64,000 bases of DNA from Limosilactobacillus fermentum (GCF_013394085.1 NZ_CP040910.1:1337418-1401417); one strand, 5' to 3'. Shown: positions 1-9,150, counted from the first letter of the stretch. Notes: a model not told the origin generated them from the letters alone. Made by a program: numbers and translations.

Positions 1-12
1 ATACAAAAATAC

Positions 13-57
13 AAAAACGGCTAAGAGAAACCCTACTTTCTCTCAGCCGTTTTTTTG
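13..57. terminator. Bidirectional terminator after recN
   Basis: An inverted repeat (AAAAACGGCT then AGAGAAA, pairing with TTTCTCT and AGCCGTTTTTTT) with a short loop and T-runs on both sides. It lies 25 bases beyond the recN stop and would end the minus-strand folD-to-recN transcript. Confidence 0.85.
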
Positions 58-81
58 TTCACACCAAGGAGAACGGTCCCG

Positions 82-1776
82 TTAGTCCTGGGCCTTTTGC
101 TTAGCCATCGTTAACAATTCCGACGCGTGCTCGCGAGCAAGCTTGGTGATCGTATCACCCGCCAGCATCCGGGCCAACTCTTCAACCCGTTGGTTAGTGT
201 TTAACGGCGTTACGCTAGTCGTGGTCCGTTGGTCGTGCACCCGTTTTTGGATTAAGAGGTGGTGTTGGGCAACCGCCGCCACCTGTGGTAAGTGAGTAAT
301 GCAAAGGACCTGTGAGCCCTCGGCAATCAAGCGAATCTTATCAGCAATGGCTTGGGCGACCCGCCCGGAAACCCCGGTATCGACTTCGTCAAAGATGATG
401 CTAGTAACCCCTTCGCCCTGGGCAAAGATCGTCTTTAAGGCCAGCATCACCCGGGAAAGTTCCCCCCCGGAGGCGATCCGGGCCAAGGGTCCCATTGCCT
501 CACCAGGGTTGGTTTGAATGTAGAATTCAACCTGATCGATCCCGGTGGCAGAGAAGACCGGCTTCTTGGTTTTGGCAAAGTTCACTTCAAAAACCGCCTT
601 ATCCATGTACAGTTCCTTTAGTTGGGTGTGAACCTGCTTGGCTAATTTGCGGGCCGCCGTTTGCCGCACTTGACTCAGGGCGTTCCCTTGGTTTAACAAA
701 TCGGCCTGGACCGCATTTAACCGCTCTTCCAAATCGGAACCTGAATCGGCCGCGGCCTCCATATCGGTAAGCTCTTCTTTGATCTGGTCGTAGTACGCCA
801 AAACGTCGGCTAAGCTTTCACCATACTTGTGCTCCAAGTCGGCAATCGTCGCTAAGCGGGCATTGATCGTGGCCAGTCGCTCCTCATCAAACTCGAGGCT
901 ATCCAACTGGTGGCCAGCTTGGTTGGCAACGTCTTGCAGTGAATAGTAGGCGTCGGAAAGGGACTGGGCCAGGTCATCGTATTCGGGATCGAAGGGCGCA
1001 ATCTCTTGGGCTGCATTCATGATGGTGGCGACCTGGTCTAAGACCGGCGCCTCTTCGTCATCGTTCAACACCCCAACCACCTGCTGGAGGGTGGTGGCGA
1101 TCTGTTGGAAGTGTTCCAGTCGCTCACGTTCGGCGATTAATTCATCTTCTTCGTCGGCCCGCAAGTCGGCGTCACCAATTTCTTTAACTTGGTAGCGCAA
1201 CATGTCGAGGCGCTGGGCCCACTGTTGCTCGTTGGCCTTCTTTTGGTTAACCGCCGCCTCCAAACGCCGGTACTCTTGGTACTGCTCTTGGTACGACGCT
1301 AGTAGGGGCTGAACCTTAGCGTTAGCAAACTGGTCGAGCATTCCTAAGTGCGCCTCCGGGCGTAAGAGCAACTGGTGCTCATTTTGACCTTGGATATCAA
1401 CCAGCCCGCTTCCTAATTGCTTAAGGGTGGCGGCGTTGACCAAGGTCCCGTTAACCCGGATCGTGTTCCGCCCGCTACGGTGGATTTCACGGGAAATAAT
1501 CAAGGTCCCGTCGTCGTGGCTGATTCCTAGCTCATCTAATTTGGCGACGTAACCCGGCAGTTTGGGAATTTCAAACTGCCCTTGCAAGGAGAGCTTCTCT
1601 TCTCCCTTGCGGATGAACTCCTGGGACCCCCGTCCCCCGGCCAGTAGGCTAACGGCATCAATGATAATTGACTTTCCGGCCCCGGTTTCCCCGGTCAAGA
1701 CCGTCATGTGGTCGTCAAACTCCAGGGATAGGTGGTCAATAATCGCCAAGTTGTCGATCGTTAACTCTTGTAACAC
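82..1776 (-). CDS. recN: DNA repair protein RecN
   Basis: RecN is an SMC-like ATPase that acts early in double-strand break repair by holding DNA ends. At 564 aa it has the usual family length. The Walker A motif GETGAGKS lies at residues 29-36, long coiled-coil segments fill the middle, and the C-terminus carries the ABC signature SGGELSRVMLA followed by Walker B IIFDEVDTG. I take a GTG start at 1776 because GGGGG lies 7 bases upstream. It is the last gene of the folD-xseA-xseB-ispA-tlyA-argR-recN run, 17 bases after argR, an arrangement widely conserved in Firmicutes. Confidence 0.97.
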   Translation of the reverse strand: MLQELTIDNLAIIDHLSLEFDDHMTVLTGETGAGKSIIIDAVSLLAGGRGSQEFIRKGEEKLSLQGQFEIPKLPGYVAKLDELGISHDDGTLIISREIHRSGRNTIRVNGTLVNAATLKQLGSGLVDIQGQNEHQLLLRPEAHLGMLDQFANAKVQPLLASYQEQYQEYRRLEAAVNQKKANEQQWAQRLDMLRYQVKEIGDADLRADEEDELIAERERLEHFQQIATTLQQVVGVLNDDEEAPVLDQVATIMNAAQEIAPFDPEYDDLAQSLSDAYYSLQDVANQAGHQLDSLEFDEERLATINARLATIADLEHKYGESLADVLAYYDQIKEELTDMEAAADSGSDLEERLNAVQADLLNQGNALSQVRQTAARKLAKQVHTQLKELYMDKAVFEVNFAKTKKPVFSATGIDQVEFYIQTNPGEAMGPLARIASGGELSRVMLALKTIFAQGEGVTSIIFDEVDTGVSGRVAQAIADKIRLIAEGSQVLCITHLPQVAAVAQHHLLIQKRVHDQRTTTSVTPLNTNQRVEELARMLAGDTITKLAREHASELLTMAKQKAQD

Positions 1777-1793
1777 ACTCTTTCCCCCGCTTC

Positions 1794-2243
1794 CTAACGA
1801 AGACTATCAATCCGTTCTTCAAATTCCGCGGCGGCCGTTTGGGATTGGCAGACCACCAAAACGTTGGCGTCATCACCAATCGCCATAAAGACCTCCGGGA
1901 ACTTAAGGGAATTGACTAACAGCGCCATTAACGGTCCGTGCCCCGGCTGCATAACCAACCCCACCATTCGGTCACTGCGCTTTAGCTCCACCAAGTTGCT
2001 CTTGATCGTCGCCGTCAGTTGCGCTTCTTTATCCTCTTGGTGATAGTTAGGGAGGCTGTAGTGGTAGCCGCCGTGGGTCGACGGCACCTTAATCAACTTC
2101 ATTTCTTTGATATCCCGCGAAATCGTCGCTTGGGTAACCTGAATGCCCGCTTCCCCCAAAAGGCGGACCAAATCATCCTGACGCTCAACATCGTTTTCTT
2201 CAATGATTTGCTGAATTTGGCGTTGCCGATCGACCTTTTTCAT
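1794..2243 (-). CDS. argR: Arginine repressor family regulator
   Basis: A 149-aa ArgR/AhrC-type repressor. Its N-terminal winged helix (residues 1-70, with the typical TQATISRDIKEMKLIKVP recognition segment) binds ARG boxes. Its C-terminal domain (about 80-149, ending GDDANVLVVC and a short tail) binds arginine and forms the hexamer. ATG at 2243 has GGAGG 8 bases upstream. In this conserved position next to recN it is a classic Firmicute neighbour. Lactobacilli often carry several argR copies, so this one need not be the main regulator of arginine catabolism. No arginine genes lie in the window. Confidence 0.95.
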   Translation of the reverse strand: MKKVDRQRQIQQIIEENDVERQDDLVRLLGEAGIQVTQATISRDIKEMKLIKVPSTHGGYHYSLPNYHQEDKEAQLTATIKSNLVELKRSDRMVGLVMQPGHGPLMALLVNSLKFPEVFMAIGDDANVLVVCQSQTAAAEFEERIDSLR

Positions 2244-2256
2244 TGCACGTTCCTCC

Positions 2257-3072
2257 TTAGCTATTTAACTCCGCGTACGCGGCGTCAATAACGTGGTTAA
2301 TATCAATCTCGGGAGCAATTTGAGCGGGACCCGTAGCCAACTTAAGGTGCGCCAAGAATTCGACGTTCCCTTGCCCCCCCTTAATCGGTGAGTAGTCCAG
2401 TCCTAAGACATCAAAGCCATCCGCGGCCATGAAGGACAAAACCCGCGTCAAAACCTCCTCGTGAACCTTACGCTCGCGAATGATCCCATGTTTTCCGACG
2501 TGTTCCTTACCGGCTTCAAACTGGGGCTTGATCAGCGCCACCACTTCGCCACCGGGGGTGAGGATCTGAGCCAGCGGGGGTAGGATCATCGACAGTGAAA
2601 TGAAGGAGACGTCAATTGACGCAAACTCCGGCTGCCCCGCCGTAAAGTCCTCTTTTTTCGAGTAGCGGAAGTTGGTTTGTTCCATCACCACCACCCGGGG
2701 GTCATCCCGCAGCTGCCACACTAACTGGTTGGTCCCCACGTCAAGGGCGTAGGAGCGCTTAGCCCCGTTTTGCAACATGACGTCGGTAAAGCCCCCCGTC
2801 GAACTCCCAATGTCTAAGACCACCTTGTTTTCAACGCTGATCTTAAATACTTGGAGGGCCTTAGCAAGCTTCAGTCCCCCCCGTGACACGTAGGGCATCT
2901 TCTTGCCCTTCATGTGTAAGGTAGTGGTGACGGGAATCTTTTGCCCCGGTTTATCGAGGCGCTCGTTGTTGAGCCCCAAAATTTCGCCGGCCATTACCGC
3001 CCGCTTGGCTTGTTCACGCGAATCAAACAATCCCTGTTTGACTAAGAGAATGTCCACCCGTTCTTTTTCCAT
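2257..3072 (-). CDS. tlyA: TlyA family rRNA 2'-O-methyltransferase
   Basis: A 271-aa protein with an N-terminal S4 RNA-binding domain (residues about 5-65, starting RVDILLVKQGLFDSREQAKRA) and a FtsJ/RrmJ-type methyltransferase domain with the SAM-binding motif DIGSSTGGFTD near residue 86. Family members, once called haemolysin A, methylate ribosomal RNA in the small and large subunits. The ATG at 3072 is preceded by AGGGG. It lies 9 bases after ispA and just before argR in the same transcript, matching the B. subtilis yqxC position. The rRNA target in this organism is an inference from the family. Confidence 0.93.
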   Translation of the reverse strand: MEKERVDILLVKQGLFDSREQAKRAVMAGEILGLNNERLDKPGQKIPVTTTLHMKGKKMPYVSRGGLKLAKALQVFKISVENKVVLDIGSSTGGFTDVMLQNGAKRSYALDVGTNQLVWQLRDDPRVVVMEQTNFRYSKKEDFTAGQPEFASIDVSFISLSMILPPLAQILTPGGEVVALIKPQFEAGKEHVGKHGIIRERKVHEEVLTRVLSFMAADGFDVLGLDYSPIKGGQGNVEFLAHLKLATGPAQIAPEIDINHVIDAAYAELNS

Positions 3073-3081
3073 ATTTTACCC

Positions 3082-3957
3082 CTAGATGCGATAGTACGCT
3101 AAAAAATCATCCAAAATTACAGTCTCTTTACCAGTCAGGCGCCCCAGTTCGGCCGCGGCGCCCCGGGCGGTGGTTAAGGCCGCCTCTAATTCCCCTTTGG
3201 CCCCCGCTAAGCCTAACAAGCCCGGGTAGGTGTTTTTTTGCTCAGCTTGGTCCTTATGGGTCGCCTTGCCCATTTCCGCCGTGGTCGCCGTCACATCTAA
3301 GATGTCATCGTAGATCTGAAAGGCCAACCCGTAAGCTTCGCCAAAGGTGGTTAAGCAATCAAGCACCGCCGTTTCTTGTTCCGCAATCAAGCCCCCGGCT
3401 AAAACAGCGTAGCGCAAGAGGGCGCCCGTCTTTTGCCGGTGAAGCTTCTTTAACTGGGCCAAGGATAACTCCTGGCCGGTGGCTGACACATCGGTGGCTT
3501 GTCCCGCTACCATCCCGGCTGGCCCCGCCGCCTTAGCTAATTCTTGAACCAGCCGCAAGCGAACTGGCGCTTTTAACTGGTTATCACTAACCCACTCAAA
3601 GGCGAGGGTTAATAACCCGTCCCCAGCCAAGGTGGCTACCCCCGGGCCATAAACCCGGTGGTTAGTTGGCTTCCCGCGACGAAGGTCATCGTTATCCATG
3701 GCTGGTAAATCGTCGTGGATTAACGAGTAGGTGTGGATCAGCTCCAAAGCACAAGCCGCCCGCACCAAGTCGTCATCAATGGTCTTTCCCAGCAGTTCGG
3801 CAACCGCAATCGTTAGGGTGGGCCGTAGTCGCTTGCCCCCTGCTAACAGGGAATAGGCCATACTCTTTTCCAGGAGCGGCTGATCGCAAGCGCCGGCTAG
3901 GTGGGTCGCCAAGTAGTCATCAACCACAGCCACTAGTTCTTGTAACTGCCGTGCCAT
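3082..3957 (-). CDS. ispA: Polyprenyl (farnesyl/geranyl) diphosphate synthase
   Basis: A trans-prenyltransferase of 291 aa that joins isopentenyl diphosphate to allylic diphosphates, making the farnesyl diphosphate used for undecaprenyl carrier lipid. Both aspartate-rich motifs are present: the first as DDLPAMDNDD near residue 80 (followed by LRRG) and the second as DDILD near residue 217. The lysines of the GGKRLRP segment are also present. The ATG overlaps the xseB stop by one base (TAATG), so the genes are probably translationally coupled. Chain length cannot be read with certainty; C15 is the usual product in this position. Confidence 0.95.
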   Translation of the reverse strand: MARQLQELVAVVDDYLATHLAGACDQPLLEKSMAYSLLAGGKRLRPTLTIAVAELLGKTIDDDLVRAACALELIHTYSLIHDDLPAMDNDDLRRGKPTNHRVYGPGVATLAGDGLLTLAFEWVSDNQLKAPVRLRLVQELAKAAGPAGMVAGQATDVSATGQELSLAQLKKLHRQKTGALLRYAVLAGGLIAEQETAVLDCLTTFGEAYGLAFQIYDDILDVTATTAEMGKATHKDQAEQKNTYPGLLGLAGAKGELEAALTTARGAAAELGRLTGKETVILDDFLAYYRI

Positions 3958-4250
3958 TAGAAAACGTCCCCATCCAAGAATTGCGACTTGTAGCCCTGGT
4001 TTTGCACCCCGTTATTTGAAACGTCATCGCCCTTTTCTTCGGCCGGGTGCAGCTGCCCATTTTCGTCCATCATCTGGGCTAGGGTCGTTTCGGCTTCATT
4101 AAGTTGCCCCTTCAGGTCGTTAGAAAGGGTCATCCCCTCCTTAAATAGTTCAATCGAGTCGTTAAGCGACACGTTGCCTTGTTGGAGCTTGGTGACGATT
4201 TCTTGTAGTTTCGCTAGTTGTTCTTCAAAGCTCTTTGGTTGACTTGCCAT
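3957..4250 (-). CDS. xseB: Exodeoxyribonuclease VII small subunit
   Basis: At 97 aa this is slightly longer than the usual 70-85 aa. Residues 7-75 are the helical family core (FEEQLAKLQEIVTKLQQGNVSLNDSIELFKEGM), and the rest is a poorly conserved acidic tail. Several XseB chains coat the coiled coil of XseA to form the single-strand exonuclease that trims DNA in repair. The start overlaps the xseA stop by one base (TAATG), and the stop overlaps the ispA start in the same way. Confidence 0.96.
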   Translation of the reverse strand: MASQPKSFEEQLAKLQEIVTKLQQGNVSLNDSIELFKEGMTLSNDLKGQLNEAETTLAQMMDENGQLHPAEEKGDDVSNNGVQNQGYKSQFLDGDVF

Positions 4251-5698
4251 TAGTTGTTCCCCTTTTCAATTTTGGTAACCGTTACTTGGGCTTGGCCCTG
4301 TTCAAACTTAACCGTCGCCTCGTCACCAACCGCCAGTTGGTCAACGCCCGCCACCACTTGTTCATCCTTGGTGACCAAAGCAAAGCCACGCCCTAACACC
4401 TTGAGCGGACTCAGGGCATCCAGCTGCTTTATTAACGTGTCTAAGCGTTGCGCTTGCCCCCGTTGGTAGTTTTGGGTGGCCTGAAGTAGCAAGTTAGTTG
4501 AAGCCCGGCGCCCCTCTTCTAAGCGAATCAAGCGGCCCCGCTCTTCTTCCAAGTGCCCGCGCATTCCGGCACGTAGGCCCTGTTGCAACCGGGCTAATTG
4601 CATCTGTTGCTTAGCTAGCTGGGCCCGCGGCGAGTGATGCTCCAAGCTGGTTTGCAGCTCTTGAACCCGCCGGCTCCTGGACGCTAGCAGTAACCGGGCC
4701 CCGCTCTGCAGTCGGCCAGTTAGTTCATCGACTTGTTGGACCTGGCGTTCGTACAAGCGCTCAGGTTGCTTCAAAAAGTAGCTTTCGGTCAGGGCCAAGA
4801 GGCGTTGTTTTAGGTTCGCCAGTTGGCTCTTTTCGGCGGTATACAGCAGGGTTTGTTCCCTTTCCACTTCGGCAATGACGTCGGCCAGGGGCCACTTGGT
4901 CACCGCCTCGGCCGCAGCCGTTGGGGTCGCCGTCCGTACGTCGGCCACCAAATCGGTAATGGTCGTGTCGGTCTCGTGGCCAATCGAAGAAATTACCGGT
5001 AGGTTGGCCTGGTTGATCGCCCGGGCCACCACCTCTTCGTTAAACGGCCACAGGTCCTCTAAAGAACCACCCCCGCGGGCCACAATCACGGCATCGTAAT
5101 CGTTAGCGTCGCTGACCCGCTTAATCTGGGCGGCGATCTCACCGGCCGCTTGTTCCCCTTGCACCCGGGTCGGGTAAAAAACAAGTTGAACTAGGCGGTT
5201 ACGGCGCCGGACGGTGGTAATGATGTCGTGCTTGACGGCCGCATCGTTAGACGTTACCACCGCGATCCGCTTGGGGAAGGGGCGCACCGTTTTTTTCGGT
5301 CGGTCAAAGAGCCCCTCTTGGCGCAGTTTCTTGTACAACTGCTCAAACTGCACCTGCAGGGTCCCGACCCCGGTCACTTCCATCGCCTCGGCGTAGAGTT
5401 GGTAATTACCACGGGCTTCGTAGACGGACAGGCGTCCCCGAATGATCACCCGCATCCCGTTTTCCGGCGTGAACTTAACCTTGGCAAAGGCACTTTGAAA
5501 CATCACCACGGAAAGCTGGAACTTCCCATCGGCTTGATCGTCTTTTAAGGAGAAGTACTGGTGGGTTTTACGCAGGCGAAAGTCGGTCAACTGCCCAACC
5601 ACGTAAACGTTACGGTTCAGGTAGGGATCGGCATCAAACTTGCGCTTCACGTACTTGGTAAGTTGGGCCACCGTTAAACAGTTCTTCTCCGCGATCAT
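4250..5698 (-). CDS. xseA: Exodeoxyribonuclease VII large subunit
   Basis: This 482-aa catalytic subunit of ExoVII degrades single-stranded DNA from both ends into short oligonucleotides. It has an N-terminal OB-fold (residues about 5-100, starting LTVAQLTKYVKRKFD), the nuclease domain (about 130-330, with the conserved RGGGSLEDLWPFNEE, SSIGHETDTTI and DLVADVRTATPTAAAE segments) and a long C-terminal coiled coil. The start codon abuts the folD stop and the stop overlaps xseB. The family is normally metal-independent. Confidence 0.97.
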   Translation of the reverse strand: MIAEKNCLTVAQLTKYVKRKFDADPYLNRNVYVVGQLTDFRLRKTHQYFSLKDDQADGKFQLSVVMFQSAFAKVKFTPENGMRVIIRGRLSVYEARGNYQLYAEAMEVTGVGTLQVQFEQLYKKLRQEGLFDRPKKTVRPFPKRIAVVTSNDAAVKHDIITTVRRRNRLVQLVFYPTRVQGEQAAGEIAAQIKRVSDANDYDAVIVARGGGSLEDLWPFNEEVVARAINQANLPVISSIGHETDTTITDLVADVRTATPTAAAEAVTKWPLADVIAEVEREQTLLYTAEKSQLANLKQRLLALTESYFLKQPERLYERQVQQVDELTGRLQSGARLLLASRSRRVQELQTSLEHHSPRAQLAKQQMQLARLQQGLRAGMRGHLEEERGRLIRLEEGRRASTNLLLQATQNYQRGQAQRLDTLIKQLDALSPLKVLGRGFALVTKDEQVVAGVDQLAVGDEATVKFEQGQAQVTVTKIEKGNN

Positions 5699-6556
5699 TT
5701 ATTCTTCACTCCACTCTGCTAAGTCTACGGTTTGGGCCATCAAGCTAGCGATCGTCATTGGTCCCACCCCTCCCGGTACCGGGGTAATCAGGCTAGCCTT
5801 TTCCTTCACGTTTTCAAAGTCAACGTCTCCGCACAGGCTACCATCTTCTAAGCGGTTAATCCCCACGTCAATCACCACGGCGCCCTCTTTGACGTCTTGG
5901 GCCTTAACGAACTGGGGGTGACCAATCGCCACGATTAAGATGTCGGCGTGCCGCATGTAAAATTCTTCGTCCTTGGTGTGGGCCGACAGCATCGTTACCG
6001 TTGCGTTCCGGTTCTGCAAGAGTGATTGCATCGGCTTGCCGACCAGGATCGAACGTCCCATTACCACCACGTCCTTGCCATCCAGGTCAACGTTATAGTG
6101 ATCAAGCATCTTTAACACCCCACGTGGCGTACAAGAGACCGGGTATCGCTTGTCGGGATCGTCATTATAGAGCCGGCCAACGTTATAAGGGTGGAAACCA
6201 TCCACGTCCTTTTCCGGAATAATCGCGTTGTCGAGCGCTTTTTCATCGAAGTGCTTCGGTAAGGGCGATTGGACCAAGATGGCGTGAATACTCGGGTCGT
6301 TGTTTAACTCCTGTACACAGGCCATAACCTCTTCTTGGCTGGCATCGGCCGGGAAGGTCTTTAACACCGACTTCATCCCGAGCTTTTCGGCCTTGCGGTG
6401 CTTGTTGCGGGTGTAGATGGCGCTAGCCGGGTCATCACCGACTAAGATCACGGCGATTCCCGGGGTGATCCCCCGCTTTTTTAACGCCGCTACCCGAGTC
6501 GCAGTTTCTTCGTTTAGCTGCTTGGCTAATTGCTTGCCGTCAATTAATTCTACCAT
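5699..6556 (-). CDS. folD: Bifunctional methylene-THF dehydrogenase/cyclohydrolase FolD
   Basis: This enzyme interconverts 5,10-methylene-THF and 10-formyl-THF using NADP, supplying one-carbon units for purine synthesis and formyl-Met. I choose the ATG at 6556 ([13 protein letters not shown], 285 aa) over an upstream in-frame start at 6625, because GGAGG lies about 9 bases before it and the family begins here. Visible motifs are the active-site [20 protein letters not shown], the nucleotide-binding [12 protein letters not shown], and the C-terminal [14 protein letters not shown]. It heads the seven-gene run ending at recN. Confidence 0.97.
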
Positions 6557-6693
6557 GGTAAATGGTTCCTCCCTCACTGTGGTTACTTTCTGGTTAATGT
6601 TCGGATTATGATGTGAGATTAACAACCAACTCCCACCAAAGTTCCGTTTTTACCATGGACTGATTTTAACACGCCCAACCAGTGCTTGAAAAT

Positions 6694-6727
6694 AAGAAAA
6701 GGGCGCCTTGCTAATCGCTTGGCTCCC
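6694..6727 (-). terminator. Terminator after nusB
   Basis: On the minus strand an interrupted stem (GGG-a-GCC-aa-GC, then GC-aa-GGC-g-CCC) is followed by TTTTCTTATTTT. It lies just after the nusB stop and separates the pepP/asp23/nusB transcript from folD. The 6557-6693 stretch is the folD leader; I see no recognisable riboswitch in it. Confidence 0.65.
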
Positions 6728-6733
6728 CTCTCC

Positions 6734-7153
6734 CTAGTTACTAGTGGTTTTCGGCCCCCCAATGTGGCCCAACACCCCGTTGATAAACTTACGCGATTTA
6801 TCATCGCTAAATTTCTTCGTCATTTCCAGGGCTTCATCAATGGCCACGGCCACTGGGACGTCATCAACGTACTTCATTTCGTAAAGGGCCAAGCGTAGGA
6901 TGATTAAGTTCGGCTTTTCCACCCGCGAAAGGCTCCAACCCGCCGCTAGTGAGCCTTCAATCTCTTGGTCAAACTCGGCTTGGTGTTCACTAACCCCAGT
7001 TACCAGCTCTTCCAAGTAGGCCGGCACCTCTTCTTGAGGAGCGAGGGGAAGGAGCTCCTTGTATAATTGCTCCCGGTCAACCTCTGGGTCCGAGGCCATG
7101 GCAAACAAGGTCTGGAAGGCCACTTCCCGGATTTTGCGTCGTTTAAAAGTCAC
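6734..7153 (-). CDS. nusB: Transcription antitermination factor NusB
   Basis: A small all-helical protein of 139 aa that binds boxA RNA with S10/NusE and supports antitermination of rRNA operons. The family pattern is clear: RRKIREVAFQTLFAM at the start, VEKPNLIILRLALYEM in the middle, and PVAVAIDEALEMTKKFSDDKSRKFINGVLG near the end. It starts with GTG that overlaps the stop of the Asp23-family gene (TAGTG), so it is likely translationally coupled. The asp23-nusB pairing is standard in Firmicutes. Confidence 0.96.
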   Translation of the reverse strand: MTFKRRKIREVAFQTLFAMASDPEVDREQLYKELLPLAPQEEVPAYLEELVTGVSEHQAEFDQEIEGSLAAGWSLSRVEKPNLIILRLALYEMKYVDDVPVAVAIDEALEMTKKFSDDKSRKFINGVLGHIGGPKTTSN

Positions 7154-7593
7154 TAATCTTCACCATCTTCACTTTCTTCTTGTCCGAATAAATTATCAGG
7201 GTCGACAACCTGTTCTTCTTTTGGCGTTACCACCCCTTGAACGTGAACGTTGACTTCGCTCACCGTCAAGTCGGTCATCAGGGCCACTTGTTGGGTAACC
7301 TTATCCTGGATTTCAGCCGCCACTTTCGGTAGTTGGGCACCATAATCGAGGTAAACGTCGACGTCAATGGCCAGGGTTTGGTCGTCCTTGTTGAACAACT
7401 TAACCCCCCGGCGCCGGTCGGAGCGACCCAGCAGTTCCCCAACGTTGTTTGCTAAGGAACCGTGCATCTTAGAAACCCCATCAATCTCATTGGCCGCAAT
7501 CCCGGCAATGATTTCGATAACCCGGGGGGCAATTTGGATCTTGCCCAAGGACTGGTCGTCACTATTTAAAATAATCGTTGAATCTTCAGCCAT
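7153..7593 (-). CDS. Asp23/Gls24 family envelope stress protein
   Basis: A 146-aa Asp23/Gls24 family protein, equivalent to B. subtilis YqhY by context. The core (residues about 15-110) shows the family pattern GKIQIAPRVIEIIAGIAANEIDGVSKMHGS and a later LAIDVDVYLDYGAQLPKVA; the tail is acidic. YqhY-type members are cytosolic or membrane-associated and have been tied to fatty-acid synthesis control, but the role is not settled. GGAGG lies 8 bases before the ATG. In many Firmicutes efp sits between the upstream peptidase and this gene; it is missing here. Confidence 0.9.
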   Translation of the reverse strand: MAEDSTIILNSDDQSLGKIQIAPRVIEIIAGIAANEIDGVSKMHGSLANNVGELLGRSDRRRGVKLFNKDDQTLAIDVDVYLDYGAQLPKVAAEIQDKVTQQVALMTDLTVSEVNVHVQGVVTPKEEQVVDPDNLFGQEESEDGED

Positions 7594-7683
7594 CGGTTTG
7601 GCCTCCTATCTACATTAAATCGGGCACGCCACGCATGCGTTATCTTTTACATTTTGCACTATTCATGGGCAAATTGCAAATTC

Positions 7684-8760
7684 TCACCCAATCACAAACA
7701 GGCCGGTGGGGGCCTTAGTTAACACTTCCGCGCCCATGTGGGTCACCAAAACATCATTTTCAATCCGAATCCCGCCAACTCCCGGCAGGTAAACCCCCGG
7801 TTCGACAGTCACCACCTCGTTGTTACGGAACTTATAGCGGTTAGTGGCCGGGCCAAAGGAATCCGGAAACTCGTGGACCGCCATTCCAATCCCGTGACCC
7901 ATCCCGTGGTTGAAGTAGTCGCCATACCCGGCGTCTTCTAAGGGTTTGCGCCCTAACATATCCGCTTCGTTACCCGTCATCCCCACCTTAAGTTGGCTAA
8001 TGACGTTCTTTTGGGCGGCGTCGATCAGGTGGTGGAGCTCAACCAGGCGTTGGTCAAGCTGACCCACGGCGAAGGTCCGGGTCATATCGGCCGTGTAGCC
8101 ATCTACGAAGTAGCCAAAGTCTAGGGTCACCAAGTCCCCTTCCTTTAAGTGGCGGGCCGAAACGGTAGCGTGCGGCTTAGCCGAATTCGGGCCACTGGCT
8201 AAGATGGTTGGAAACGAAGCCCGGCTGGCCCCGTTTTTTTTCATCCAGTAGTCTAGCTCCAGGGCTAGCTCTCGTTCACTCATTCCCGGGTGGGCAATCG
8301 ACAAGAGGTAGTTGTAACCCCGGTCGTGGAGTTGCGTAGCCTTACGCAGTTTTTCAACCTCGCCAGCGTCCTTGACCCGGCGCATCTTTTCCACCACCCG
8401 GTCAAAGGGCACGATGGCGGCTTCCATCAGGTCGTCCAACCGTTCAAAGGTCCGGTAACTAAGGGTGTCTTCAAAGCCGAGCACCGACACCTTCATTCCC
8501 TTACAAATCTTATTTAGATCCCCCCAGTAATCCTGGGTGATCGTTGCGACCACTTCATCTGATTTAAACTCCCGTAAGGCTTCTTGGTAGCGGCTATCCG
8601 TAATAATCACGGCGTCGGTGTTGGTAACTAACAGCCCCCCGTCCCCCTGTTCTAGGTCAAAGCCAGTTAGGTAGCGGAGGTTCGTTTTATCGGTCACCAA
8701 AAACGCATCAATGTATTGCTTTTCGAAGCCGGCCCGGAGTCGTTCAATTCTTGTCTTCAT
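7684..8760 (-). CDS. pepP: Xaa-Pro aminopeptidase (M24 family)
   Basis: A cytosolic dinuclear-metal peptidase of 358 aa that removes N-terminal residues before proline. An N-terminal creatinase-like domain (residues 1-125) precedes the pita-bread domain. The metal ligands are visible in order: LDFGYFVDGYTADMTRTF (two Asp), GHGIGMAVHEFP (His), VEPGVY (Glu) and IRIENDV (Glu). The longest frame opens at 8964, but MKTRIERLRAGFEKQ at 8760 is the true start: AGGAAGGGG lies just upstream, and the extra 68 residues run back over the rpmA terminator and gene. Whether it favours dipeptides (PepQ) or longer peptides (PepP) cannot be told from sequence alone. Confidence 0.93.
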   Translation of the reverse strand: MKTRIERLRAGFEKQYIDAFLVTDKTNLRYLTGFDLEQGDGGLLVTNTDAVIITDSRYQEALREFKSDEVVATITQDYWGDLNKICKGMKVSVLGFEDTLSYRTFERLDDLMEAAIVPFDRVVEKMRRVKDAGEVEKLRKATQLHDRGYNYLLSIAHPGMSERELALELDYWMKKNGASRASFPTILASGPNSAKPHATVSARHLKEGDLVTLDFGYFVDGYTADMTRTFAVGQLDQRLVELHHLIDAAQKNVISQLKVGMTGNEADMLGRKPLEDAGYGDYFNHGMGHGIGMAVHEFPDSFGPATNRYKFRNNEVVTVEPGVYLPGVGGIRIENDVLVTHMGAEVLTKAPTGLFVIG

Positions 8761-8808
8761 ATTGGCCCCTTCCTGAGCGCTATAACTAATTTTGTTTAAA
8801 AACATAAA

Positions 8809-8835
8809 AAAACCGCAAGCAAATTGCTTACGGTC
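8809..8835 (-). terminator. Terminator of rplU-prp-rpmA
   Basis: On the minus strand CCGTAAGC and GCTTGCGG pair around AATTT and are followed by TTTTTT, 10 bases after the rpmA stop. Confidence 0.88.
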
Positions 8836-8845
8836 TATTATGAGC

Positions 8846-9127
8846 TTATTCAGCCACTGGGTAAACGGAAACCTTACGCTTGTCCCGGCCAAGGCGTTCG
8901 AACTTAACAACGCCGTCAACCAGTGCAAACAAGGTGTCGTCGTTACCGCGACCAACGTTTTCACCTGGGTTGATGTGGGTACCGCGTTGACGGTAAAGAA
9001 TTGAACCGGCAGTAACTACGGAACCATCAGCAGCCTTAGTACCAAGACGCCGACCGGCGGAGTTACGACCGTTGGCAGTGGAACCGCCCCCCTTGTGGTG
9101 GGAGAAGAATTGAAGATCCATAATCAT
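8846..9127 (-). CDS. rpmA: 50S ribosomal protein L27 (with cleavable N-terminus)
   Basis: L27, 93 aa, sits at the peptidyl-transferase centre. The sequence [20 protein letters not shown] has the Firmicute N-terminal extension that ends in LQFF. In Staphylococcus aureus the Prp protease cuts just after this FF to expose the functional N-terminus, and the gene for that protease lies directly upstream here. The rest is canonical ([25 protein letters not shown], then [19 protein letters not shown]). I use the ATG at 9127, 9 bases after GGAGG; a second ATG two codons later is less well spaced. Confidence 0.97.
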   Translation of the reverse strand: MIMDLQFFSHHKGGGSTANGRNSAGRRLGTKAADGSVVTAGSILYRQRGTHINPGENVGRGNDDTLFALVDGVVKFERLGRDKRKVSVYPVAE

Positions 9128-9150
9128 AGTTGTTCACCTCCAGCAAAAGA

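Noticed and set aside
6557-6693. A THF riboswitch before folD
   Set aside because: The conserved THF-riboswitch sequence blocks are not visible in the leader.
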